Positions 7,504 to 15,287 of a DNA stretch of 64,000 nt are shown piece after piece. The position numbers and the translations under genes are program-made. Source of the stretch: Hirschia sp964342355. Lineage in GTDB: Bacteria > Pseudomonadota > Alphaproteobacteria > Caulobacterales > Hyphomonadaceae. Position 1 is the first letter of the stretch. Every line of letters begins with the position of its first letter. The notes under the pieces were generated by a model. The model was not told where the DNA came from. It saw only the letters and a program-made list of their open reading frames with translations, and did no database searches. The DNA is taken from positions 1 to 64,000 of the forward strand of contig CAYFFG010000015.1 in the NCBI GenBank assembly GCA_964342355.1, given 5' to 3'.

Positions 7504-7855
7504 CGGTTATTGGGGGGGGGATACCGGCCTATTTGGTGTTTAAGCGCTAGACAGTGAGATTGTCATTTTTGGGTGGGCGCTGTTGGTGTTTTTGGAATGG
7601 CCTATCTCTCGCGGCGACTTTCAATGTTGTGCTGGTTTTTGGTGTTGGGATTTCAAACCGCAAATTCGAATATGGGGAATGATAGTGGTTACATTGTCAT
7701 AAATACATTAATTTTGCGAGGTTTTTCGGCTTGACTGCGCTCTAGGTGTTCGAGCATACCCAATATACTAATTTTGAAAATGGATCAGCGCTTGTTGGGG
7801 GTGGGTGTGCGCACCGGCCGTCACTGCGGACTGATAAATTGGTGAGACATGCACG
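7504..7855. other. 352-nt stretch without a supported gene
   Basis: It starts with a run of nine G (7512-7520). Just before and across that run, a second frame (about 7437-7550) reads a hydrophobic stretch, IAVIGGGIPAYLVFKR, and then stops, but it has no start codon after its preceding stop. The rest is T/G-rich with no convincing RNA, repeat or terminator. The last 100 nt presumably carry the promoter of the GXWXG-domain gene. Confidence 0.4.
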
Positions 7856-8419
7856 ATGAAAAACATTCTGACAGCCAGCCTTGCGGCCGTTCTTTTAGCG
7901 GGCGGCGCTTATGCTGAACCTGGCGCGAAATCAGCTGAGGCGCATGCAGGCCATGAAGAGGCGGGCAAAACAGACAAAGCTGTTCAACAGCGTTGGGCGG
8001 AGCGGATTGAAAGCGGTGCGGCGTATGCTGAAAGTGAGCTGTGGCCTGACTATCTGGAGCTTGAGCCGATCTCCATCGAGGACATTCTGGGCACATGGCG
8101 TGGCGGAAAATTTGATGGCGGCGCGGAGCCTGACCCCATCAACTGGTATGGCAAACGTTTCAACAGCGCAGATTTCGTCGAGCCGCTTCTGGTGAATAAA
8201 GCAGATGGGTCAATTGGCGTGTTCGACAAGTTGGGCGCAGCCCGCTTAAGAGACGTTCAGTTCAAAGGAAAAGTCTCTGCGACCATTATCTATGACAGCC
8301 AGCCAATCATGGATTATTTTCGCAAAGTGGATGACGACACGATCATTGGCTGGGGCGAAGTCAAAGGGGAATCTCCTGACTTCTTCTTCTGGCTGAAACG
8401 CGACCCTGCGGGCAACTGA
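7856..8419 (+). CDS. Secreted GXWXG/DUF4334-domain protein
   Basis: A 187-residue protein with a signal peptide (KNILTASLAAVLLAGGAYA). The GXWXG domain follows at about residues 70-110, with the hallmark ILGTWRGGKF. The DUF4334 domain comes next, with EPLLVNKADGSIGVFDKLG, ARLRDVQFKGKVSATIIYDS and a closing YFRKVDDDTIIGW...FFFWLKR. The two domains normally occur together. Proteins with this pair are usually cytosolic-looking and uncharacterised, so a secreted version with a His-containing linker (EAHAGHEE) is a little unusual. It is convergent with the secreted unknown at 8534-9802 and may belong with that cluster. Confidence 0.8.
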   Translation: MKNILTASLAAVLLAGGAYAEPGAKSAEAHAGHEEAGKTDKAVQQRWAERIESGAAYAESELWPDYLELEPISIEDILGTWRGGKFDGGAEPDPINWYGKRFNSADFVEPLLVNKADGSIGVFDKLGAARLRDVQFKGKVSATIIYDSQPIMDYFRKVDDDTIIGWGEVKGESPDFFFWLKRDPAGN

Positions 8420-8521
8420 TTGCCCCAGTCCGTATTCCTTTGAGAATATGGTGTTTCACATGTCTATCCTGTGGCTGACAGAGACGGTCGGCCATAAGGC
8501 GGAGTTAAGACTTCAAGCCCG

Positions 8522-8549
8522 CGCCGCGCCTGATTAATCAAGCGCGGCG
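8522..8549. terminator. GC-rich hairpin between convergent genes
   Basis: A perfect 8-bp stem, CGCCGCGC (8522-8529) with GCGCGGCG (8542-8549), and a 12-nt loop that contains the stop codon of the leftward gene. It sits between two convergent genes, which suits a shared terminator, but the following sequence (TGTTCTGTTAT) is only moderately T-rich and the other side has no U run. Confidence 0.4.
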
Positions 8550-9802
8550 TGTTCTGTTATCTGGTCCCGTTTGAAGTTGGGAACAGCGGCGGACTGGGCT
8601 TCTGTTTCCTCCGAAGACGGATAAATAAGTTCAACACCCGTGCGGTTACCGCCAAACCTGCGACCCTCTTTGGGGGCAGGGCCATCAAAGAGCTTTGCTT
8701 CGGAAATTGGCGCGGTGCTGTCCGGGTCAACAATGATCGCGGGCGTACCGTAAAATCGATAGGCTTTTGAGATACCCGTGTAGCGATTGCGCGCTTCATC
8801 CCACAGTCCATCGGCATGACGCAGAAGCGCATACCACACAGATTGCGTGTTCATGCGCATGGTCAGTTCATACGTCGCACCGCCGCGCGCAAGTTCGTGG
8901 TAAGCGATATCGACATCCTGATACCCGCCGGCAAAGCCGTGCAGATGGCCGTTTTCGCCGATTTCAAAACGCATTTTGGATTGGTGGAGCGTGACAGGTC
9001 CGTCCACCCCGCGAAAGGTGAACTCCAAAGGCGCGCCATCCTGTTGGGTGATGATCCCGTCTTTGATCTTTACTGGAAAGACAGACTGGTTTTCCGGGTG
9101 AGGCTGGACGCGAAACGTAAAGTCCTCAGCGATTTCGCCATTCGCGTCTTTGATCACTGGGTCCTGGCCCATCATAAAAGCCATCTTAACGTCGGGATCA
9201 TTGCGCCAGTCATCGCCTTCGCCGGACAGGGCTAGCAGCACCGTGAAACGCCCATCACGCATGCCGTCCATGACATATTTTGCGTGGTGTCCGATTTTGG
9301 TGGAGCCGCGCCAGGCCATCACACAGCCAATAGCGCGATAGTATTCATTGTCGACGCCTGTGTCGTCGCCATTCATCCCAATCTCAAAACCAGTGTCGGG
9401 GTCGTTATCCAGATCAAATCCGTAGGCGTGGGGACCGGTGACCATTTGCAGGCCTGGGTCTGGCAAGAGCCATGGCCAGTCATAGATCATTTTCTGGGGA
9501 TGCGGTGTGCGAAGGCCGCCGACAATGATGCGTGTGGGGTTTTCAGGATTGTTGATGCGATCAACATCTTCCTGGGTGCGCCACTTGGTCTTGAGCATTT
9601 CATGCCAGTTGTTTTCAGGCGTTGGGCCCGCTGGACAGTCTGTTCCTGGCGCAGCGTCGCCTGGCTCCGGGCCACCATAATACATGGCTGGTTCCAGCCA
9701 ATCGATGACGAATGTCTTGGTCCATGCGCTCGCGGCGCTACAGCCAAGCCCGTAAGTGAGCCCCGCCAGCAACCCTAAGGATAGAAGCTTCTGTCTGATC
9801 AT
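8534..9802 (-). CDS. Secreted protein of unknown function in a DUF1552/DUF1592 cluster
   Basis: A 422-residue exported protein: a signal peptide (about residues 1-27, ending ASA) and then a mostly beta, Trp- and Asp-rich body. A segment HAYGFDLDNDPDTGFEIGMN looks like a calcium-binding acidic loop. Six or so cysteines are spread through the first third, consistent with periplasmic disulfides. No enzyme motif recognised. It is the last gene of a leftward run behind the DUF1592 and DUF1552 genes, with 74 nt before it, so it is likely co-transcribed and works in the same exported process. Confidence 0.7.
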   Translation of the reverse strand: MIRQKLLSLGLLAGLTYGLGCSAASAWTKTFVIDWLEPAMYYGGPEPGDAAPGTDCPAGPTPENNWHEMLKTKWRTQEDVDRINNPENPTRIIVGGLRTPHPQKMIYDWPWLLPDPGLQMVTGPHAYGFDLDNDPDTGFEIGMNGDDTGVDNEYYRAIGCVMAWRGSTKIGHHAKYVMDGMRDGRFTVLLALSGEGDDWRNDPDVKMAFMMGQDPVIKDANGEIAEDFTFRVQPHPENQSVFPVKIKDGIITQQDGAPLEFTFRGVDGPVTLHQSKMRFEIGENGHLHGFAGGYQDVDIAYHELARGGATYELTMRMNTQSVWYALLRHADGLWDEARNRYTGISKAYRFYGTPAIIVDPDSTAPISEAKLFDGPAPKEGRRFGGNRTGVELIYPSSEETEAQSAAVPNFKRDQITEHAALD

Positions 9803-9876
9803 GTGTGTCCTCCCGAGAGCGGGTAAAGCGGACCGCGGCGTCTTTATCTGTTCTTGGTCGCGCGGTCCCTTTGCGT

Positions 9877-11220
9877 TTACGCCATCACTTCAGTTACAGG
9901 TTTGCCTGTCATCATGCTGCCAACGCCGAATTGTCCGACAGGAACGCCAACCAGCTGTTGTGCTGTTAGTGAAATACGGCTGACAGGGTCACCGTTTGAG
10001 GCGACATGCATGCCGCCTTTGTGTGCGCCGCCAGCGCCGCCGGCCAGGAACATCGGGATGTTATCGGTCGAGTGGATTTTGGCGTAGCCCGTGTCGGAAT
10101 ACCCAAGCACAAGCGTGCGATCGAGGAGTGTGCCATCGCCTTCTTCGATGGCGTCGAGCGCGCGCAGGAAGTCTCCATAGCCGCGGAAGGAGAGTTCAGC
10201 GAGTTGGGAAGAGACTTTCTGATAGCCCAGCTTTGGATCAACCGGCTCATCGTGGGTGTGCAGGTGATAAATCTTTGAATCACCGTCCAGATAAGCTTCG
10301 GAGGTGGCAGATGTGTGGACCACGTTGAAGACTTTTGTCTGATTGCATGCCAGCGCCATCGCCATCAGTTCAGCCATCTGTTTGTTGGCGTTGTTGACCC
10401 TGTCGATGCGACCAGATGGGCGTGTTTCAGGCGGGGCTTCGGGAATGTAGCAAGCTTGTGCTGGCGCGGGGCGTTGAAGTTGAACGTCGAGCTGGTTTTC
10501 CATTTCACGGATGGAAGTGAAGTATTGATCCAGTTTCTGGCGGTCAGCGTGTCCGGCTTCTGAGAGCAGGGCTTTGCGTTGCTCAGTCACTGCAGAAAGG
10601 ACGCTTTGTCGGACCATGATGGATGGATCTGGGCTCCAGTCCGGGCTGTTTGGATCCTGAAAACCTGCGCCGAAGAGTTTCTCATACAAGGCAAGCGGCG
10701 TTGTTTCCGGTGTGTTGAAACCTGTGCCTGTTGCGGTGGAATAGCAGAGTTTCGGATTGCCGAACGGGGTTAGGTGGATCGTCCGGAAGCGTGTGCCGCC
10801 GCCAATCGCTTTTGCGACCTGAAGGTCAAATGTTGATGTGTCGAACGTGCCGATTTTGGTGGGGGCAAGACCTGACATAACAGCGCCTTGACCGGTCCAG
10901 TGTTGCAAATTTGGACGGCCATCGAGGTGAACGCGGAAACCAGAAAAGACGCTGACTTTCTTTTCCAGGCCGCCGCCGAGGGACTGGAGTTCAGGCGTGA
11001 TTTCCCAGCCTTCGCCGATCTTTTCCGGCACCCAGCGACCCGGTGTGAGGCCCAGCCCCCAGAAATAAGTTCCAAAACGAACCGGCAGTTTTGCTGCTTC
11101 GCCAGCGTAAGCCGTGCCATTGCCATTCAGGAACATGTTAAGCGCGGGAAGCGCGATACCGACGCCGCCTCCGCCCATTACGCCTTTTAAAACGCTACGA
11201 CGCGAAAACTTGCGGCTCAT
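9877..11220 (-). CDS. Tat-exported DUF1552 protein
   Basis: A 447-residue protein with a twin-arginine signal (SRKFSRRSVLKGVMGGGGVG) of the SRRxxLK kind, so it is exported folded, perhaps with a metal. The body matches the DUF1552 family: an early LPVRFGTYFWGLGLTPGRW segment, a MVRQSVLSAV...REMENQL helical part, and a late TLVLGYSDTGYAKIHSTDNI stretch reminiscent of the alkaline phosphatase/sulfatase-like fold seen in the related DUF1501 proteins. The family is best known from Planctomycetes and some marine Proteobacteria, always beside DUF1592-type genes; its reaction is not established. Its start overlaps the stop of the DUF1592 gene by 4 nt. Confidence 0.88.
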   Translation of the reverse strand: MSRKFSRRSVLKGVMGGGGVGIALPALNMFLNGNGTAYAGEAAKLPVRFGTYFWGLGLTPGRWVPEKIGEGWEITPELQSLGGGLEKKVSVFSGFRVHLDGRPNLQHWTGQGAVMSGLAPTKIGTFDTSTFDLQVAKAIGGGTRFRTIHLTPFGNPKLCYSTATGTGFNTPETTPLALYEKLFGAGFQDPNSPDWSPDPSIMVRQSVLSAVTEQRKALLSEAGHADRQKLDQYFTSIREMENQLDVQLQRPAPAQACYIPEAPPETRPSGRIDRVNNANKQMAELMAMALACNQTKVFNVVHTSATSEAYLDGDSKIYHLHTHDEPVDPKLGYQKVSSQLAELSFRGYGDFLRALDAIEEGDGTLLDRTLVLGYSDTGYAKIHSTDNIPMFLAGGAGGAHKGGMHVASNGDPVSRISLTAQQLVGVPVGQFGVGSMMTGKPVTEVMA

Positions 11221-12902
11221 TTTTGGCCTCCCATTGGTCCTTGTGACTGGTGTTGCGCAGCCGATTGAAGCGCTCCTGGCGAAAGAGGTTCAAAGTGGAA
11301 AAATTCTTCTGACGCTGCGATGGATTTGAGGAGCGCCGGATAACGATATCCGTTCTTTGAAAACGCCTTGGTTTGCTGATTTAGAAATTCATTGTCGGAG
11401 GGTTCGACAGCGCGGCCGACACCGTAAGCGTAGAGGTTCTGAACAATACAGCTTGGCACCTGTTCGCTTGCTTTGAGGGCGTCTGCCAGGCCTGCAGCGC
11501 CTTCAACCTGCATGCCTTTAATCTCGGCGCTGACATCAATCACCTCGCCGTTTTCCATGGTGCGGAACTGACCAATGGAGTCAAAGTGCTCAAGCGTTAA
11601 ACCAACCGGGTCTGACAGGTCGTGACAGTTCGAACAGGAGTCATCCAGAGAATGCGCCATCAGGCGTTGGCGGACAGTTCGCAGTTCGGTGTTGGAGACG
11701 TCATTGACGATCGAAAAATCGACATTTGCCGGCGGCAGCGGTGTGGCTTCACACAGATAGATTTCATTCACCGCTACGCCGCGCAATGTAGGCGAGGAAC
11801 GTCCTGGATGAGAGAAGGCGGACAGGAAACTGACCTGGGTCAAAACGCCTTCGCGATTGGCATCTTCGGGAATTTCATAAGCGACCCAGTCGCCATCGCC
11901 CAGATAAGGCACCTGATAGACTGCGGCCAATGTGCGATCCAGGAAGGTGTCACGGGTCGTGAAAATGTCTCTGTAATCACGCTCTGCGGTTATCAGGTGG
12001 TGCACCATTGTGCGCAGCGTCTGTTCCTTCGCGGACTCAGCGACAGCTAGCGAAAATTTAGGATAGATTTGCGGGTCCTTGGTCAGGGTCGCAAACTTAT
12101 CGTAATGCAGCATGTCAGAAAAAAAGGCGCGCGCGCCATGTTCGGCCCGCTCAGACGTCGCCAGCCGCTCAATCTGTGCTTTCAGAACTTTCGGCTTGTG
12201 AATATCGCCAGATGCCGCAAGCGATAAAAGTTCGTCGTCCGGGGTGGTATCCCAGAAAAAGTAAGACAGGCGCGCTGCTTTGGAATATCCGTCCAGACGC
12301 ACTTTGCCAGATTTGCCGGGCACAGCTTCGGCTGTTTCGATTCTGAACAGGAAATCGGGAGAGACAAGAAGGCTGGTCAGTCCCTGTGAAAGTCCAGCAT
12401 AAAAATTGTTGCTCTGGTCTGCGACATTATTTGCAACCTGGAGTACGGCCTCTAGTTCGCCTTCGCTGAGCGGACGCCGCAACAGGCTTTGCCCCCAATC
12501 TGCCAACGCCATTCTGGCGCATGCTTCATCGCTGGCGTCAGCAGCGGTAGGTTCGCATGGCATAAGGTCTGAGCGGTTTTCTTCTGATACGACAGCGTTG
12601 GCGACATCAGCGCCCATGGAGAAATATTGCTCAAAACCCGATGGCGTGACTGACAGTTTTGCACTGCCGATAGCGAGAAGGCCTTCTTCGCGCATTTCAG
12701 GCTCAAACCGGCCCCGGATCTCGATATTGTCGTTGAAAACATCTGCAATGGTGTTGCGATATTGCGTTTCGGTGACGCGACGGACATTCACAACGCCCGG
12801 CTCGCCCTCATAAACGGCGGCCTTTTCAGAACATCCGGCAATAATAAAACCTGACACCGCCAGAACAGCGCTGGCCAGATGGCTCATGCGGTTCGTACGC
12901 AT
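11217..12902 (-). CDS. DUF1592/DUF1588/DUF1585-type c-heme lipoprotein
   Basis: About 561 residues from ATG 12902 (GGGAGGAG just upstream; an in-frame TTG at 12914 is less likely). A lipobox, FIIAGC, marks a lipoprotein. The family order is visible: the DUF1587-like start (VVNVRRVTETQYRNTIADVF), the DUF1592 core (YSKAARLSYFFWDTTPDDEL), the DUF1588 part with SCSNCHDLSDPVGLTLEHFD, and a DUF1585-like tail ending in the YGVGRAVEP region. CSNCH is a CxxCH site for covalent haem c. These domains are typical of the planctomycetal-type exported proteins of unknown role. It leads the DUF1552 gene in one operon; a palindrome lies 60 nt upstream. Confidence 0.88.
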   Translation of the reverse strand: MRTNRMSHLASAVLAVSGFIIAGCSEKAAVYEGEPGVVNVRRVTETQYRNTIADVFNDNIEIRGRFEPEMREEGLLAIGSAKLSVTPSGFEQYFSMGADVANAVVSEENRSDLMPCEPTAADASDEACARMALADWGQSLLRRPLSEGELEAVLQVANNVADQSNNFYAGLSQGLTSLLVSPDFLFRIETAEAVPGKSGKVRLDGYSKAARLSYFFWDTTPDDELLSLAASGDIHKPKVLKAQIERLATSERAEHGARAFFSDMLHYDKFATLTKDPQIYPKFSLAVAESAKEQTLRTMVHHLITAERDYRDIFTTRDTFLDRTLAAVYQVPYLGDGDWVAYEIPEDANREGVLTQVSFLSAFSHPGRSSPTLRGVAVNEIYLCEATPLPPANVDFSIVNDVSNTELRTVRQRLMAHSLDDSCSNCHDLSDPVGLTLEHFDSIGQFRTMENGEVIDVSAEIKGMQVEGAAGLADALKASEQVPSCIVQNLYAYGVGRAVEPSDNEFLNQQTKAFSKNGYRYPALLKSIAASEEFFHFEPLSPGALQSAAQHQSQGPMGGQK

Positions 12903-12964
12903 TGCTCCTCCCAAAGCATGTCGGTCCTGGTGATTGTATTTTTCCTAAGACCGTACTGTGTATT

Positions 12965-12976
12965 TGTATCAATACA
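12965..12976. promoter_or_regulatory. Possible operator upstream of the DUF1592-DUF1552 operon
   Basis: TGTAT-CA-ATACA is a perfect 5+2+5 inverted repeat 63 nt before the DUF1592 start, in the only non-coding space (12903-13134) upstream of that operon. Size and form suit a TetR- or MarR-type dimer, but no regulator gene is adjacent. A short palindrome in AT-rich sequence may be chance. Confidence 0.3.
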
Positions 12977-13091
12977 TTCAGTCAGTCCTGATTGTTTGTC
13001 AAGCGAAAGCGGACCGGCAATTGATTAGGGGAGTGGGGCAGCGAGACAGACCTGAGCGATATGTCTTTGGTATTTGAAAAAAGGTGTTGAA

Positions 13092-13118
13092 GCCGCCACC
13101 AGAAAAAATGATGGCGGC
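13092..13118 (-). terminator. Probable terminator after the cytochrome c'-like gene
   Basis: A 7-bp stem, GCCGCCA (13092-13098) with TGGCGGC (13112-13118), closes a loop with an A/T run. Read leftward it is followed by TTCAACACC and a T6 run. It lies 17-43 nt past the stop of the cytochrome gene, separating it from the DUF1592 operon. Confidence 0.5.
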
Positions 13119-13134
13119 CCAGTAGGACAGTTGA

Positions 13135-13641
13135 TTAATCGTCGACTCTGAAGTTGTCGTGGCAGGATTTGCAAGCACCGCCGACCGGACGAACAGATGC
13201 TTTCACACCATCAATGTCGCCAGCCTGAGCAGCTGTGTTTAAGGTTGCTGCGGCCGTTTTGAATTTTTCAATTGTGTCCGCATATTCCTGCGGTTGGGTC
13301 CAGATTTCCGGTAAAGCGTCTGTTTCAACGCCAGAATCAGGGCCGGTGCCTTCTGGGAACCAGGATGCGATGTCTTGTGAGTGGCGTTGCACTTCAGCCG
13401 CTGCGAATTTGATTTCCTGTCCTAAAGGCTGTTCCTGGCGCAGCTGATCATTGATGGTTTTAAATGCGCCGCCCAGGTCTTTCAGATTGTGCTGACGCGA
13501 CTCAATCATTTGCTTGATCGTAAGGCCGTTCGCCAGCAATTCGTCGCCTTTGTATGTAGATGCGCTTTCGCCGCTTTGCCCACAGGCTGATAAAGCTAGC
13601 GCAGCGGCCAGAATTGTCGTGATGGTCAGTTTGTGTGTCAT
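13135..13641 (-). CDS. Cytochrome c'/c556-like lipoprotein
   Basis: A 168-residue exported protein with a lipobox (LALSACG) after a short signal peptide and a four-helix pattern. It carries a single haem-c site near the C-terminus, CKSCHDNFR, exactly where cytochrome c' and c556 proteins have it. An axial ligand should come from the first helix (IKQMIESRQHNLKDLG offers candidates). The ATG has AGGGGAGAC upstream. It is transcribed in the same direction as the DUF1592 operon that follows and may pass electrons to its c-haem protein; that link is inferred only from position. Confidence 0.85.
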   Translation of the reverse strand: MTHKLTITTILAAALALSACGQSGESASTYKGDELLANGLTIKQMIESRQHNLKDLGGAFKTINDQLRQEQPLGQEIKFAAAEVQRHSQDIASWFPEGTGPDSGVETDALPEIWTQPQEYADTIEKFKTAAATLNTAAQAGDIDGVKASVRPVGGACKSCHDNFRVDD

Positions 13642-13833
13642 TGATTGTCTCCCCTCGTCATTTTTATCGCCACGTTCTGATATTCAGAATTAATTATGTG
13701 ACGTGGCGATGAGGAGGAATTTGAACGAAGTCCAACATTCGCTCAAGAAAAAACATTCAGTTATGACGGTTTTTGTCTTGGGTGGCGGGCTGCGAGGCTG
13801 TTCCTGCGTGTTGCCAGGTCGCTAATCGAGAGA

Positions 13834-14679
13834 TCATTCCGTCAAGTGTTTGGCGTGCCAGTCCACATGGTCCGCCATGAAGGTGGAGATGAAATAGTAG
13901 GAATGGTCATAGCCTGCCTGCATGCGAATGGTTGCCTGTTGACCGGTCGCCGCGCAGATCTCTTCTAGGAGGTGGGTTTTTAGCTGGCCGTCCAGGAAAT
14001 TATCCGCTGTGCCCTGATCGACCAGCATATGCGGCGCGCGCGCGCCATCTTCGATAAGGGCGCAAGCGTCGTATTCGCGCCAAAGCGCGCGATCTTCGCC
14101 GATATATCCGGTGAGCGCTTTTTCACCCCATGGACAGTTGAGCGGTGAAACAATCGGCGAAAATGCAGAGACGGATTTAAACCTGTCCGGGTTGCGCAGC
14201 GCGATGGTGAGCGCGCCATGTCCGCCCATGGAATGGCCGGTAATGGCTTGTCGCGTCATATCGAGCGGGAAGTGTGCGGCGACAAGGGATGGCAGCTCTT
14301 TTTCGATATAGTCGCGCATTTTGTAATGCTGGCTGAAGGGCGCTTTCGTGGCGTTGACGTAAAACCCTGCGCCAAGGCCAAAGTCGTATGCGCCATCGCT
14401 GTCATCGGGCACGTCGTCACCGCGTGGGGAGGTGTCTGGCGCGATAAAGGCGATGCCATGCTTGGCGCAGGCGGCGCGAAACTCACCTTTCTCGGTGACA
14501 TTGGCGTGGGTGCAGGTGAGGCCTGAAAGATACCAGAGCACCGGCAGTTTTGCACCATCTGCGTGGTCCGGCACAAAGATGGAGAATGTCATGTCCGTGC
14601 CCGTAGCTTCGGATGCATGCTTGACCACATGCTGCACACCGCCAAGCGCACGATTAGAGGAGAGGGTTTCGAGGGTCAT
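13834..14679 (-). CDS. fghA: S-formylglutathione hydrolase
   Basis: Cytosolic esterase that splits S-formylglutathione into formate and glutathione, the second step of glutathione-dependent formaldehyde oxidation. The 281 residues match the esterase D family throughout. Visible marks are PVLWYLSGLTCTHAN (oxyanion region), the nucleophile elbow GHSMGGHGAL, FSPIVSPLNCPWG, the acid DQGTADNFL and the catalytic His in AGYDHSYYFI. Its ATG overlaps the stop of the HEPN-like gene (ATGA), and class III alcohol dehydrogenase is the gene before that, so the pathway is complete within one operon. Confidence 0.96.
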   Translation of the reverse strand: MTLETLSSNRALGGVQHVVKHASEATGTDMTFSIFVPDHADGAKLPVLWYLSGLTCTHANVTEKGEFRAACAKHGIAFIAPDTSPRGDDVPDDSDGAYDFGLGAGFYVNATKAPFSQHYKMRDYIEKELPSLVAAHFPLDMTRQAITGHSMGGHGALTIALRNPDRFKSVSAFSPIVSPLNCPWGEKALTGYIGEDRALWREYDACALIEDGARAPHMLVDQGTADNFLDGQLKTHLLEEICAATGQQATIRMQAGYDHSYYFISTFMADHVDWHAKHLTE

Positions 14680-15287
14680 TGCGAGCTCTCGTGTTGTGTC
14701 AGTTTTAACTCAATAGAATCAATGATTGATTTCATTTCATACAACCAATCTTGATTGCGGCCATGACTGAACGTGGGGAAGTTAATGCACAGGTGTCGAA
14801 CAGTTTTCCAGCTGGCTCGGCAAATCCTCGATAATCCGGCGAGTTCCAAACTCAAACCTTGTTCACCAAAGTGGATAAACTCGTTCCTGAGTTCTATAGC
14901 CTTTTCGACATCCTTGTATTCTTGGGATGTGAGTTTGGCGGAATAGGGGGCGGGGATTTCAGCATCCTCGCCGCAAACTCTGCGAAAGAGACTGGCAACA
15001 GAAGCGTTTTTCCACTTCTTAGTCGGTTTGATTGGGGTAGAAGAAAGCCATTCTAAATATGCCTCTCGTTGACCTTTTTCCAAAAGGTTTGATCCGGTTG
15101 AATCTTCGCCACGCAGGGCTAAAACACAGGCTCCTTGTAGCGCCAATACAGTGCCGATAATCACCCACCGCCAAGCGTGCGGATTTTCTATTTCAGCTAA
15201 TCTTGAATGAGCGAAGCGAGTGGCTTCAAGTAGTTCTAACCATTCGTCAGTTCGAAGATATTTCTTGTCGGGCTGACTATCGTTCAA
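14676..15287 (-). CDS. HEPN-like protein inserted in the formaldehyde operon
   Basis: A 203-residue all-helical protein. The segment ELRNEFIHFGEQGLSLEL contains R-x4-H (RNEFIH), the hallmark of HEPN domains, many of which are RNases of toxin or defence systems. The earlier stretch HAWRWVIIGTVLALQGACVLALRG fits the first long HEPN helix rather than a membrane span. The start appears to be TTG 15287, overlapping the adh stop; no other start is near, and the ribosome site is weak, so translation probably depends on coupling. Its stop overlaps the fghA ATG. No antitoxin (MNT) partner is present. The HEPN call is by motif and helix pattern. Confidence 0.65.
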   Translation of the reverse strand: MNDSQPDKKYLRTDEWLELLEATRFAHSRLAEIENPHAWRWVIIGTVLALQGACVLALRGEDSTGSNLLEKGQREAYLEWLSSTPIKPTKKWKNASVASLFRRVCGEDAEIPAPYSAKLTSQEYKDVEKAIELRNEFIHFGEQGLSLELAGLSRICRASWKTVRHLCINFPTFSHGRNQDWLYEMKSIIDSIELKLTQHESSQ

